A DNA stretch of 64,000 bases from Chaenocephalus aceratus (taxonomy: Eukaryota; Chordata; Actinopteri; Perciformes; Channichthyidae). The DNA is taken from assembly GCA_023974075.1 (NCBI GenBank), contig CM043807.1, forward strand, positions 8,609,676 to 8,673,675. Reading direction: 5' to 3'. Below the pieces are notes generated by a model, which saw nothing but the letters and a program-made list of their open reading frames with translations, was not told the DNA's origin and made no database searches. A program made the translations under genes and the position numbers. This document shows, in pieces, positions 36,146 through 48,151 of this stretch (within the stretch, counting starts at the first letter, position 1; the number at the start of each line of letters is the position of its first letter).

Positions 36146-39100
36146 ACCTCTCTCTGTGCAGAATGTCAAATCTCGGTGTCCTGTAGCTTGCGCGTTGCTC
36201 CCGCCTCTAACCCCTCTTTAAACAGTTCCCTCGCTCCCACCTTACCCCACCTTGGGACCAGCACTGTGCCCCCCGCTGTTAAAGGTGGGGGCTGGCACAG
36301 GCTGCCTTCAGACCTGCAGGGGGCTGATGAGTCATTGTGCAGATCACAGATGCCCTGCTAATTCCTGCCTCGACAGATCTCAGAGCTCTCTGCTTTAATA
36401 ACTGTTCTCTGTGAGCAATTTAATTAAATGCTTATACACCGAAACACCTTTCATCATATCAAGAGGATTTTGCCGTCTGTTCTGTGTGATATTCTTAAAG
36501 TACACCTACCACACAGGTACAATGTGGCGATTGGATAATTGAAGTGCAATCTTTTTCTGCTCATTTGTGTTCGGTTTCTCCAATCAATTCATTTAGCATT
36601 CTTCACACACACATGGAGACGCACAGAACGCATCCTTCATGGATTCCAGCCTCTCTTTATACGTCTCATTTTGCCTCTCAGGGCCGGGGGACACCATTGG
36701 ATTTCTCCCCAGCTTCCATGCTCGCATTGATTTCCGATCACGCTTGAATTATTTTGGCATGAGGCTGAGTACTGCTTTGACCATGTCCCTTCCCCCCCCC
36801 TCTCCCTCTTTCACACACTTGCCTCACACTCTGTCTTTCATATTGGCCTATTTTGTGGACATCCATTTGTGAATATTTGCATCTATTTTTGATTTGTTTT
36901 TCATTCTTTTGCACGAGTGTATGCAGTAGAGAGAGGAAGATGGAGAGAGAATGCGAGTGCACATAATGAATAATGCATGGTGTGGTTTCCTGGTCAGAGA
37001 GACAAACAGACATTGGGGACAGTGAACTGCCCCTTAGGTCCTTCCCCCCCCCCCCCCACCACATACTGTAGTTAAACAAACCACGAGTGCAGAAGGCAGC
37101 CCCACAGTCACATTATTGCTGCTTTATGGCCACAGACAGGATTTGTCCCCATCTATTTATAATGCAGCAGTCTGGACTACCACACCAGAAATATGCAATA
37201 CTTTTAACCATTCTAGTGTGGCTACATCTACTGACACTGCTACCACAGTCAAATGTTACTCGAGGGAAATAACCCATATGAGGCTTATTAGAATTTAAAA
37301 TGACACTATAATGAGTCTTTATTGGCAGACAAAGATGTTTTTAAGCCGTCCAATTTGTCGCTCTGTTGTCAATTGACGAAATGTCAATATAATATAAAAG
37401 AGAGCTATTGGTGACATTTACCATTATTGATGTTGATACAGCTCAGAGTCGAGCTATGAGCAAACAAAAACACAGCATATTTCAGATTGTTGTGCTATAT
37501 GAATAATTTATTTATCTTTTCAGGTCTGTTTTCCTTGCCTTGAGTCACATTTGAGCAATAGTTGTGTTTCTTGGTGAAATAGATTAGCAGCTAGTTTTCA
37601 AAATATAAAAAGAGATTAAGCGTGTCATTTAAAGTTTGACCTTGGATCTCACCTCATGGCGCTTTGACGCCATTAGCAGCAGTTTGTACCGACCATAAAT
37701 CCTAACGCTCACAATAGCCTGTCCGCTAATTGGTGCCACGGGTGGAGTTCGCCTTTTGCAGCGGTTTGCAAATAAAGTAGTACTCTGCCTGTTTGCGTGT
37801 ATCACTGTCACAGTCGAGCGGCTTTGTTCCTTGAAAAATTGAGAATTACAGCCTGAAGGTGAACACAGCGACCCACATAAACACATTTGCACCGCCGCGC
37901 AGACGGAGAGATAGATGGGCCTGAATAGAGATGGAGAGATGAGAGGAAGGGAGAAACATGCTTACCACTTTATCGCCCTAACTCCTTTACGAGGGCGACC
38001 TTGTGCTCGTCTGTGTGTGTGTGTGTGTGTGTGATGGGATTGCGACTTCACCGGCCACCCTTATAAGCATACCCTGGAAACAGTGTAAAGACACAGGCAC
38101 ACACTGTGCTTGGGGACCAGCTGAATCCTCTTAGCCTTTTCCTCCACATGAAGGACACTGCAGCACTCTTCCACATCAATGAGGGCAATAGTATAATGCT
38201 CTCATGCACTCGCACTGTACTGTCTCACAGTATATCACTCACTGCATTCACCTCATCTTTAATTCTCTTTCTTTCTGTGTTTTTCCCCTTTTCTTTTGCA
38301 CTCTTCTCCCTCATATTGATCTGCAGTTCAGCTGCTTTGCTGCAAGGACAACTCTTACTGTTAGAGAGCATAATGAGGGTATATAGGGCGTCAGTGTGTG
38401 TGTACACATTCCTAGAAACATTCTGAAATGATTGTTGACCCTATGGCCAGAAGACTGCATAGGAAATGTAAGCAGCAGGAGAAGAACAAAACTACTTTTA
38501 TTGTCTCTTTGTTTCCCTGGTTATACCCTGGTCCCTCAGTTAGAAAGAAAATACCCAAAGTATATTGCATTTAGGTCTGTGTGAGAATTCTTTATCCAGA
38601 TATCAAGTGGCTGTATCAATACACACGTCATTACACACGTCTCTGTATCTGGCTCTTGTGCTTCTTTCCTCTTTTCGCTCTTATTTCTCGCCTTGTCTAC
38701 CAGTCCTTTGTTCTACTAAACAACGGTTTGGTTTGAATTCCTCACTTCACTCCATTCAGTCAGCCCTGTTCAGCCTGAGATAGCCAGTGGAAAAGGATTA
38801 TAAAGAAGTAGAGACGACTAATTAAAATATTGAAAGGAGAGTTTGGAGTATTGGCCATGCTATTGAATGAGGCCATAGTAGGGCACACTCAATAGCTTAA
38901 CAGTGGCCTCACAGTTGGACCAATTGAATTCTTGTTGTGGCTTTTTATCACAAACGAGGAGTATATACAACCTCTCCTATTGGAGGTCTAATTTAAATCT
39001 AATGCTTATGTTATTTGCCAATTGGAAATATAGACCGTGATAGGCATGAGGGCTAATAAAATGTCTCAGCTTTGACTTTTTACTCTCAAAGTGTCCTCTT

Positions 39101-39426
39101 TTAAATCCTCCTTGGGTCTGCTTGTTCTCCCTCGTCTCATTCTGCCCCATGAGGCGGCTTCATTTTTATTGCTAATCTCTTAATTTACAGTTATTGTTGT
39201 CTCGCCTCACCATTCTTCACACTCGGCTGGCATTTTATGTTCCTCGCTGAATGAATGTTAGCGTTGGCACATGCACACACACACTTCCTTTCTCCTTGTG
39301 TTGTCATGGTTGTCTTTCATTACCCCAACGTGAACCCCCTTTGAGATTTATTTCCACACATGTTAATTTCACTACCCTCTTTTCACCATTCTTTTCCTTT
39401 CAGCCTGACCCAAAATGAAAATACAA

Positions 39427-39428
<2 letters not shown>

Positions 39429-39463
<35 letters not shown>
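39429..39463. repeat. (CA)n microsatellite, short
   Basis: About 35 bp of pure CA. Confidence 0.95.
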
Positions 39464-39464
<1 letters not shown>

Positions 39465-41096
39465 GAATCCCTCCCGCCATGTCGCCTTGCCAGCTGCAGG
39501 CCGCTGAACACTGTTTGACACCGTACGAAACATGGCGTGCTTCAGAGGAAAATCTACATTCAAATTCATTAGCAGCAAATCAATTCTGCCCTTAACTGCT
39601 TTAAGGCTATTTTTGTACAAAAACTTGCACTGCTAGATTAATACCAATATATCTGACCTAGATGGTACATGTGAACCAGTGTATAGTGTGTCCTTCACCA
39701 TATGTCAGCTGAATCCCCGATGAGCTGTCCTCAGGAAGTGGCTCCAGGCCTCTATGCTTTATTGATGCTTAGATTGATCCTATTCTGTTATACTGTGACT
39801 AAACATTCAACATATTGACAATTCGGGCAGAAAAATGTACATTCAACTCTCTGTTGTACAGTATGTTTAGTGTGCATCGATATATTGGAGGTAATAGAAG
39901 AGATATATTGATGCATTGCAGTCAATATTAACAGTAGCTAGCTATATCCGCGTGTCCATCTATTTGTAAAGCCTATGCAGAGAGAGAATGCATTTCTCAT
40001 TAATTACTAACATAGAGAGTTGCTGTGTTAGTGTGTGTGTGCAGGATAGCGCAGAGCAGATACCAGCCTTTCAGTCTTGCTAATGGTTCCCTTGACAACA
40101 CAGCAGTTGCTACACATCGACGTTGTCTTGGCTGTAGGGTTTAAACACATAGTACAAAAGATGCACACTGAAGTCAGCTTTCCTGATAAAAAGAGCAGTC
40201 CCTGTCTTTCTCTTTTCTACGATGGCAGCATCTTCATTTGGTTCAGGCAGACACACACCCTGCTGACACCGTCTCTTCACCTGTTCCCACATCGTGTGTG
40301 TCATGTCAGTCCTCCATTACCCGCTTGTTTATTGAGTTGTCAACGCCTGGCCCCCGCAGCGTGGAGGTCACACCTACCCAGACCTCCCATCTCCTCTTGT
40401 CTTGTCCTTTTCTTTCCCCTCTCAACTTTCCCTCAGCTCCTCGTTATCTGTGCCAGTGCGTACCTGGCGTTCGCAGGAATACAGCCTCAAAGATGTGAAT
40501 AAATAAGCGGCTAAATAAAGGGCAAGAAGAGGAGCGACTTGAAGCGGTAATCCTCGGGCAGCTTACCCCACCACAGCGTGCTCACGCCTGCACCCTTATT
40601 CCCATCTCAGCATCTCCTTCCATCTACCTCTCCTCTCATTCAATTGCTTTATATCCCTTTCCAACAAGAGAGGCAATTTCAGCGGCTGTGTCAGCGATCA
40701 TCATCTCTCCCCCCCCTCCTCCTCTCCTCTCACTCTTCCTCTTTTTTCCCAGAGGAGAGACGAGGGCATAGAGGGAAGAACAAGCCTGGCAAAATACTTT
40801 CAAAAAAAACCAACGGGGATTGGGCTCTCGGCTTTGAATTCAGACAGATAAAGCTAATGGCAGTAGTGGGCGACAGGCGGAGAGCTGTGTGTGTTTGGGC
40901 GCGAGCATAGCTCCAATTGAGGCCAGCTATAGAAATGTAGTGGCTTTAAACCCCTTTGCTGGCTGAATCTCTCTCTGGATGTGCAGGGGTGTATGCAGGG
41001 GAAGTTCCAGGAAAGGCTGGCCGGGGCACTGCAGTTTCTTAAAAACGCTTTCGTTGCCAGCTGAATGTTAAAGCAAGAGCGCTTGCTGCTGTGTAA

Positions 41097-41913
41097 CGGT
41101 ACGTCCACACAGCAGCGTTAAAAAAATCTTGAAGGTGGGCGTATCAGAAGCTTGGTGACAACAACCAATCACATGAATCTCCCGCCCCCGACATACAAAG
41201 CAATAGCAATGTTAAAACGAAGTAAACTGGATATGGGCGGTGGTGGCGAAGTCGATCGGGACTTGGCTTGGCAACTGGAAGGTCACCAGTTCAAGTCCCG
41301 GCAAGACCAAGTGCTACCGAGGTGTCCCTGAGCAAGGCACCGTTCCCCACACTGCTCCCCGGGCGCCGTTCAAAATGGCAGCACACTGCTCCTAACACTA
41401 GGATGGGTCAAATGCAGAGAAACAATTTCCCCACGAGGGATTAATAAAAGTCCATCTTATATAAAATCCCCAAACAGGTGAAAACCTACCAGTTTCACCC
41501 ACTGTCTCTGCCACCTCCCTCCGATTCCTCCGGTGTGTATCCCGGTAAGTTAATAGGGACTGGTCATAAAGAACCGGGTAATTTGCTACCGCAATAACTA
41601 ATTTCTCCTCCATTTTGTTAGGAATATAGAAAGTGAACTGCGGTATTTGTCACTCCCAGCTTACACGCGGTTTGGTTGGCTCGCGCTTGTACTGTCAGAT
41701 TTGCATAAATGGGATTTGATTGGTTGATGCTTCCACCTCAGCTTCAAAAGTGGAACATTGCTCAACTTTTGAAGCTTGAGATGCCTGGAAATCTCCCCTT
41801 TGCTTCCCACAATGCAGTTCGGCGAAAAGTGAGGCAAAGTGACGTCACCCCATTCAAAGTGAATGGGCAGAAGCGTTGGACTATTTTTTTAGCGCTGCTG
41901 TGTGGACGGGCCG
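41097..41913. mobile_element. PIF/Harbinger-like MITE with a SINE inserted
   Basis: Left end CGGTACGTCCACACAGCAGC and right end GCTGCTGTGTGGACGGGCCG form an inverted repeat that continues into an A/T-rich run. TAA flanks it at 41094-41096 and 41914-41916. A tRNA-derived SINE lies inside at about 41231-41460, leaving about 590 bp of element. It has no transposase. Confidence 0.85.
41231..41460 (+). mobile_element. tRNA-derived SINE inside the Harbinger-like element
   Basis: An A-box-like TGGCGAAGTCG at 41244-41254 and a B-box-like AGTTCAAGTCC at 41288-41298 are followed by GTGTCCCTGAGCAAGGCACC. The tail is CCCACGAGGGATTAATAAAA. It is a different family or subfamily from the SINE at 5461, whose tail is TAAGTCGCTTTGGATAAAAG. 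Confidence 0.8.
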
Positions 41914-42277
41914 TAAGTGTGTTCAGTTAGCCTTGTCTGAGAGGTGATCAATATCTCCAAGGCTTTAGTACATTTCATTATCTTTCAAAGGGGAGTCTGT
42001 GCTGATGTTTCATTGCTGAACAGTAGATGTATTTATTAATTCTAACCTTTTTTTTGGTTGTGATAGCCCTGTCCTCTCACTGCTATAACTCATGAAGTAT
42101 GCGGTTTTCAGGAGCACTGCAACAGTTTGCACCATGGCCTCTGGTGTGTCTCTACTGCTGACATTTAGCTCTAAAGTCTGACACGCCCACAGACGAACGC
42201 TAGCATTTTATATTGCCGCTCCATACTGTTTCGTCTGCCACCTCATAGCAACTCGTTTTCTACTTTTGGCTGACACT

Positions 42278-42280
<3 letters not shown>

Positions 42281-42342
<62 letters not shown>
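42281..42342. repeat. (AC)n microsatellite
   Basis: About 62 bp of pure AC. Confidence 0.96.
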
Positions 42343-42343
<1 letters not shown>

Positions 42344-44398
42344 GTTATTATCTCCTGGAACAATACTAATAGATGCATGTACTGCTGTGAGCAAACAGTT
42401 TGTGCCTCCGCTGCCAACAGAGTGGGAGGGGGAACGCTTGCCAAGTCTCCTCTACCCCGAGCCTCCTCTATTCCTCAACTCCTCTCCCCTCATCCATCAT
42501 TAAACTTCACTCACCTTTCTGTCTCCCCTTTCTCTTTTTTTTTTTGATCAGTTCCCTTTGTGTTCTATCAATACTCATCCCAGCTGCAGCCACATCCTCC
42601 TCTTCACTGTATTAAACTCCCATTAGAGTATTAGCTCTGTAGGTTTTCTGCTTCTCACACCACCTCCTACTTGTGTAATATCTCTCTCACTTGTGGCACT
42701 GACTAATCCCTCATGTTTACTCACTCGCAGCAACTCTGGCTCACGACTCGGTTTGAAGTAGTTTTACCGCAGCAGCAACAACAACAACAAAACTGTAATT
42801 GATGGACAAACACATGCCCTCCCGCACACACAGGTCTTTGATGTGCCGTGTCCCTCACTGCAGCTAATTAAACACGACCAGAGTGTGAAGCTGTATAACT
42901 AGCTGTCTAATTATTGGCTCCCCCGTTGGGCAGATATTCTTATATCAGCCAGGCCGACGAGGTCACGCTCAGCTTGGGGCCTCATAGTGCCTCTTGTTGA
43001 AAAGTTCTCGTTTTGAAGACGCCTAACACTCCCAAGTTTTGCTTTTCTAATAAGAATAACTAAATAAATTCTCCCTGAAGGCCAAACATCTGACAACTGA
43101 CACATATTGATACAAAATCAGTCCTAAAATCGGTTTATTGTCATTTTAAAGTAAAAAAATCTATTTTCTTCTCAATTTATTTTTCTTGTAGCAGGCCTTG
43201 CTTTAATGTCTAAATTAGCAAAGTTTAAAAGTTTATCTTCATTTTTTATGATGTCTTCCTCCATCTCCATTTAAAGATGTCCCAATTCAGCTTCAGATCT
43301 CGCTTTAAATTGAAAGTGTTGTCTGACATTTATACGCAGCTACCGGATTAAAATGCTCTTTGCTGTCTTTTTTCCCGGCATGGCATACTGTATGCTTTGA
43401 TCAGCTTTTCTGCGGAGGTGGCATAGTTAGACTGGCACAGGTTCACCTGCAGTGACTCATGCACAAGCTCCTCTACAGCATGCAGTCATACATCTGTAAG
43501 TGTTTGTGCAGAGGGCTGAATCATATCAAAGACACGACCAATAACGACTGGACAGTGGACAGTAACTCGTAAACACACTACTGCTACGTAGATGTGCAAA
43601 TGATGTGTTCTCTTTTTTATATTATAAATTCAAACAATTGTATCTCCTACAGTCACCAATCATTCACCTTTTTTCTTTATGCTTAAGTCCAAAAGGATTT
43701 ATTTGAAGTCAGAATTAAAGGGAAAAGGGAATGACCTAAATGTTTACAGTGTTTTTGTTCCTCTGTAGTTTTAGATCTGCCAGCATCCCACATCTTGTTC
43801 TATTAAGAAAGTGCTGTGTTTTAAAACGAGCACTTTTGGAGACACCATTAATTAAGGATCCATTCAAAATTGTGGCTGGGATCAGCGCCTAGACCCCGCC
43901 TCCACATGAAAACAGCTTGAGCTCAATTCCCCTCCCTTTCTGTTTTGAGTATAGTGGAGTTCGACTTGGAGTAATTAAACAAAGCCTGACCAATTCCCAA
44001 ATGCCCGCTGCTAAAGAGTAAAAACTGGGAGGCGAAAAGACTTGGCTACCTACAATGTAGCGAGGCCTTACTTGTCCACTGCAAACCGAGGTTAGCTATT
44101 GATTTGTTTGATCTTTAAAGATCACTGCTGACCCATCTGCACACACACATCCAAACACACAGTTTTGCTGCAGCGGCTGAATAATTCTGCCACCACATAA
44201 AAAACTGTTTCAACCGATGGATGGTGTACGCGGAGCTTTCATCTCAACGTTGCTTTCATGTGCCATCCTGAGCGCTGCAGTGCACGTTTCCTCAGCAAGT
44301 CTTTGACAGTAGCACACCGCTTGTCATCTTGAAGTCCACATCAGTGTAAATTCATGATCCTGCAGTTACTACAGAACGAATACCGAGCTCTCCTTAAT

Positions 44399-44427
44399 GT
44401 GCCAGATAGGGACGTCCTATCTGGCAC
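44399..44427. repeat. Perfect hairpin, 12-bp arms
   Basis: GTGCCAGATAGG and CCTATCTGGCAC flank GACGT, so the centre GGGACGTCC is itself nearly palindromic. Confidence 0.9.
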
Positions 44428-44902
44428 CCACTTTCTTGTTCTTATTCACTCTCCTCTCCTTGCCCACTTTTCCCTCCACACCTCCTTTTTTCCATCTAGC
44501 CTTGCTATCTTCTGACAAACTAGATCAGGGTGTCATAGCTAATGTGTCGCCTTCACTATCCACCTCGGTTAATTCTCTAACGCTCGCCTGTCTTTCTCCC
44601 TGCGTCCCTGCTTTCATGTCTCGAGCAATGGAGGAGGCCATTTTGTCACCCCAATTCAGTCCCTCCACAATCACTAAAATGTCTACAGACACACTAGCTC
44701 TCACCCTAGAAAATATAAAATCCCAGAACCATCTGTTAGTGCTTATTTTTCTGTAACTTGATGGAAACACAGCATTCTTTACCCTCGCTTCTTTCCTTTC
44801 ACATATAGAATACAAAAGGTTTCTCTTATCTATGCCTTTTCTCGTCTCTCTTCAGAAGATGAAACCCATATATCACTCTTTATGTTGTTGCTTTTGTAGT
44901 GT

Positions 44903-45408
44903 AAAGTAACTAACTACATTTACTCAAGTACTGTACTTAAATACAATTTTGTGACACTTGTACTTGACTTGAGTATTTCAATTGTTCCTGCTTTGTACTT
45001 CTACCACACTACAGTTCAGAGGTAAATAGCTTACTTTTACTCCACTACATTTATCTAATACCTTTAGTTACTTTACAGATTTGTATTAATGATGTGAAAT
45101 ATAATCAAGTGTTAAATCAGACTTTAGTTCCACCTGGAGTAAATTCACAAGCTACCCTGCAGTATACAAAGGCATTCAAACTAGCTGCACCTTTACCAGC
45201 TTTGAGAACACTTTAATGATCAATCATTATAAAACATATCATATATTATTCTGAAATGGACCAATCTGCCGAAATGACTACTTTTACTTTTGGTACTTTA
45301 AGTACATTTTGATGCCAGTACTTTTACTTATAACAGAGTATTCCTACACTGTGGTACTTCTACTTTTACTTAAGTACAAGATCGGAGTACTTCTCCCATC
45401 TCTGCTCA
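44903..45408. repeat. TACTTAAGTA-type fish repeat, copy 5 (best preserved)
   Basis: Begins GTAAAGTAACTAACTACATT and ends GAGTACTTCTCCCATCTCTG. Interior words CTCCACTACATTTAT and TACTTTTGGTACTTTAAGT are shared with copies 2 and 4. Ends in related inverted orientation suggest a non-autonomous DNA transposon. Confidence 0.75.
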
Positions 45409-48126
45409 GCATCTTTGCTTTTAATAAATAAATGGCGTCCTATTTCATGGACTGTGTTTATGTGGTTCTGTGTTTGTGAGTGTTTGAACGAGGGCTCACC
45501 CCGAGCTCAGTATCCTTGGTGATACTGCGCCTGTGATCATGATTTCTCTCCAGGCCGTAAATCTCAACAAAAGCAGTGAAATTAATGGTCAATGGCTTTA
45601 TTCTTTTCCCTGTGTGTACGTGCGTGCTTGTGTGAGTCTTTATTTTATGTGTAATTGCACGAAAAAAACTCCACAATCCCCCTCCACACATATGTCTCAG
45701 TCCCCCCTCTCACTGCTAGACGTGATTTACTGCACACACACCTCTGCCTCAGCTACTGGACGGGATCATAAAAGTAAGGCTTCATCGTTGTTGGCTGCTA
45801 AGAAAACACACGGATATCTTTCACCCACCAAAAGGGCAATAAACTCTGTCTCGCAGGGAGGGAGACACTCCAGCGGTCCTACATGGCAGGAAAAAGCTCG
45901 CACAACCCACCTGCCATTCTCTCCATTTAAGCAACAAGGTAAATCTGTTGCCGTCTACCTATTGCAGCACTACAGCCTCAATGGCACCGGGCTTAAAGCC
46001 AACTGTATACTGTAAGGAAATACATTTCTTCTGCCTCTGTTCAACCTCACTTACAATAAAGCATACCACCAGCTGGTTATTGAATATGGCTTTTTACATC
46101 GGTCAGAAAAATATCCTAACACCTCCCACACCTTTACCCTATGCCTTACAATTCATTAGATTCCAACGAAAAATGTATATATATATATATAGAACACTGT
46201 ATATAAAATGTATCCTCAGTATAGAAATGAATGACAACGTGACACATATTAAAGTTACATCCGCTCAAGATCCCTTTTGCCACAATGAGCACGACCTTGC
46301 TCTCCGCGTAGATGACGTGCCGTCTCCACCTTTTGACTCCGCGTCCCTTCCAGTCCCTCCTATCTGACGTTGGGACCGAACGACTCTGTGGCCCTGACTC
46401 ATGTTGACTCACAAGGCAGCACGCTCGCAGGCCTGCTCAGAATAGCCTCCTGTCTGCTCCACTAGCACACTAGCTAGTGCTCACACAATAATCCCTGCAC
46501 ACACACTGTGTAGCACACACTCCTGGGGATGCAGACATGTGTGTAAGGAATCAACAAAGACTAATACAAATATGCAACAACGGTACAACTTAAGTTTCAA
46601 CATTAAACATTATAATTAGGCATCATTTCTGGAAAAAGAACCCAACATAAATCCATAAACTCAATTAGAAAACACTACTTCCTATCAATGAAATGGGAAC
46701 CACACAAATGAAAGCATGTATAAAGCAGAATAAGGCCTGAGAAACACTTGTTGTCCTTATTGTATGTATGTAGACCAGCCCTCGTGCCAAAATGTAGTAG
46801 TCATCCTAAATGTATGGCAATCCCACCAATCAACCATTGCATGAGCGGAACCGAGGTCCCAGAAAAATATTTCTCTAATCTATTAATAATTTAACATTGA
46901 TCAAATGTTAACACAGATTGATTGTTTGAAAATGAATCAGTATAAATTCCGTAATATACATTTCAGCACACACTGATAGAGCAATGTGCCCGTTTGACAG
47001 AATATTTTTCAAAAGTGAACATTCTTGTTGCTCCAGTGACATGACTGATTGAGAGGCTTTAGTTGATAAATGGCTGATGCAATCGAGATTGTAATGCCTA
47101 TTGGTCTTGGTCATTTTAATGGAATAACTTTATTTTACAGCCATCTTCTGCGCCTCACTGCATAGTAATTTACAATGAGAACAAAAAAAAAATCTAATTA
47201 AGAGATTGCATCAAAAATAATTGGGTTCCAAACTTTCATACAAACCGTTTTGGGTTGAGAATAAGCTCTTTCCCTTAAATTAAAAGTGAAATTATGTAGT
47301 TTACTTTTTTTGGGGCTTTGACTCTTTATCCCTCTGACAACACGTACACATGCACATGGTTGCACTCTGGCACTCATCGTCCTCACAGTTCCTTTTGCGC
47401 TGACCCCTTGATCCTCCCATCCTCCCTGCAGTCATATTCACCGGCCTCTTTTCCTCAAGTACCCCCAGCGGTCAAGTCCATTACTGGTATCAGCACTTCT
47501 GATCTGCTGCACTGTGCTATAGTAACATCACACACTATCTCCCTCCACCCCCACCACACCCCTTGTGGTGCAGTCCAGGCCATTCACCATGATGGCCGCG
47601 CTATATATCCCCCATTCCATCTGTAGCTGGCACTCTTGCATCACATTTGCTCTGCCTACTCCTCTCCGGAGCGCCTTTGCTCTCTCTACCTCTCACTCTT
47701 GTTGCTTTGCTTTCCCCTCCTTTGGTAGCTCTACCTCTTCTTCTCTTATTTCCATCTAATGATATACAATGTTACATATGCTTCTTTGTTTCTTATCTGT
47801 TTTTGCTTCACCGTCATCTCATCGTGGCTTGATTCTCTCTTAAATCCATAAACTTCTTGGGTCATTTTAGCCGACCAGAAACAATTCTATGTACCACCAG
47901 CCACCTTATCTATTATATTTCTCCGTTTTGATCTTGTTTTTTCCCCATGCCATCGGCTCTTCGGCCCCTTTCCTTCTGTTTTAGTTAAATGTCCTACTTT
48001 TGCTTGCCCTCTTATAAGTTCTGTCTAGCCATCTCGTTCCTTCCCACTTTACATTTTTTCCTACAGCTCAGTTTCTATGCCATTTTATCTTCTTCCTACT
48101 TTTACTCAAATCTCCGAACCTTTACT

Positions 48127-48151
48127 CCCCCCCCCCCCCCCCCCCCCCCCC
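48127..48151. repeat. Poly-C tract of about 25 bases
   Basis: Uninterrupted C run (G run on the minus strand). It lies between a pyrimidine-rich stretch and unique intron, and its length may be affected by sequencing error. Confidence 0.9.

Noticed and set aside
40077..40502. 141-codon plus-strand open frame
   Set aside because: No start context, domain or splice evidence. The composition follows a pyrimidine-rich intron stretch.
44399..44427. Rho-independent terminator or microRNA precursor
   Set aside because: The hairpin arms are too short for a pre-miRNA and bacterial-type terminators do not apply. The same holds for the other short hairpins.
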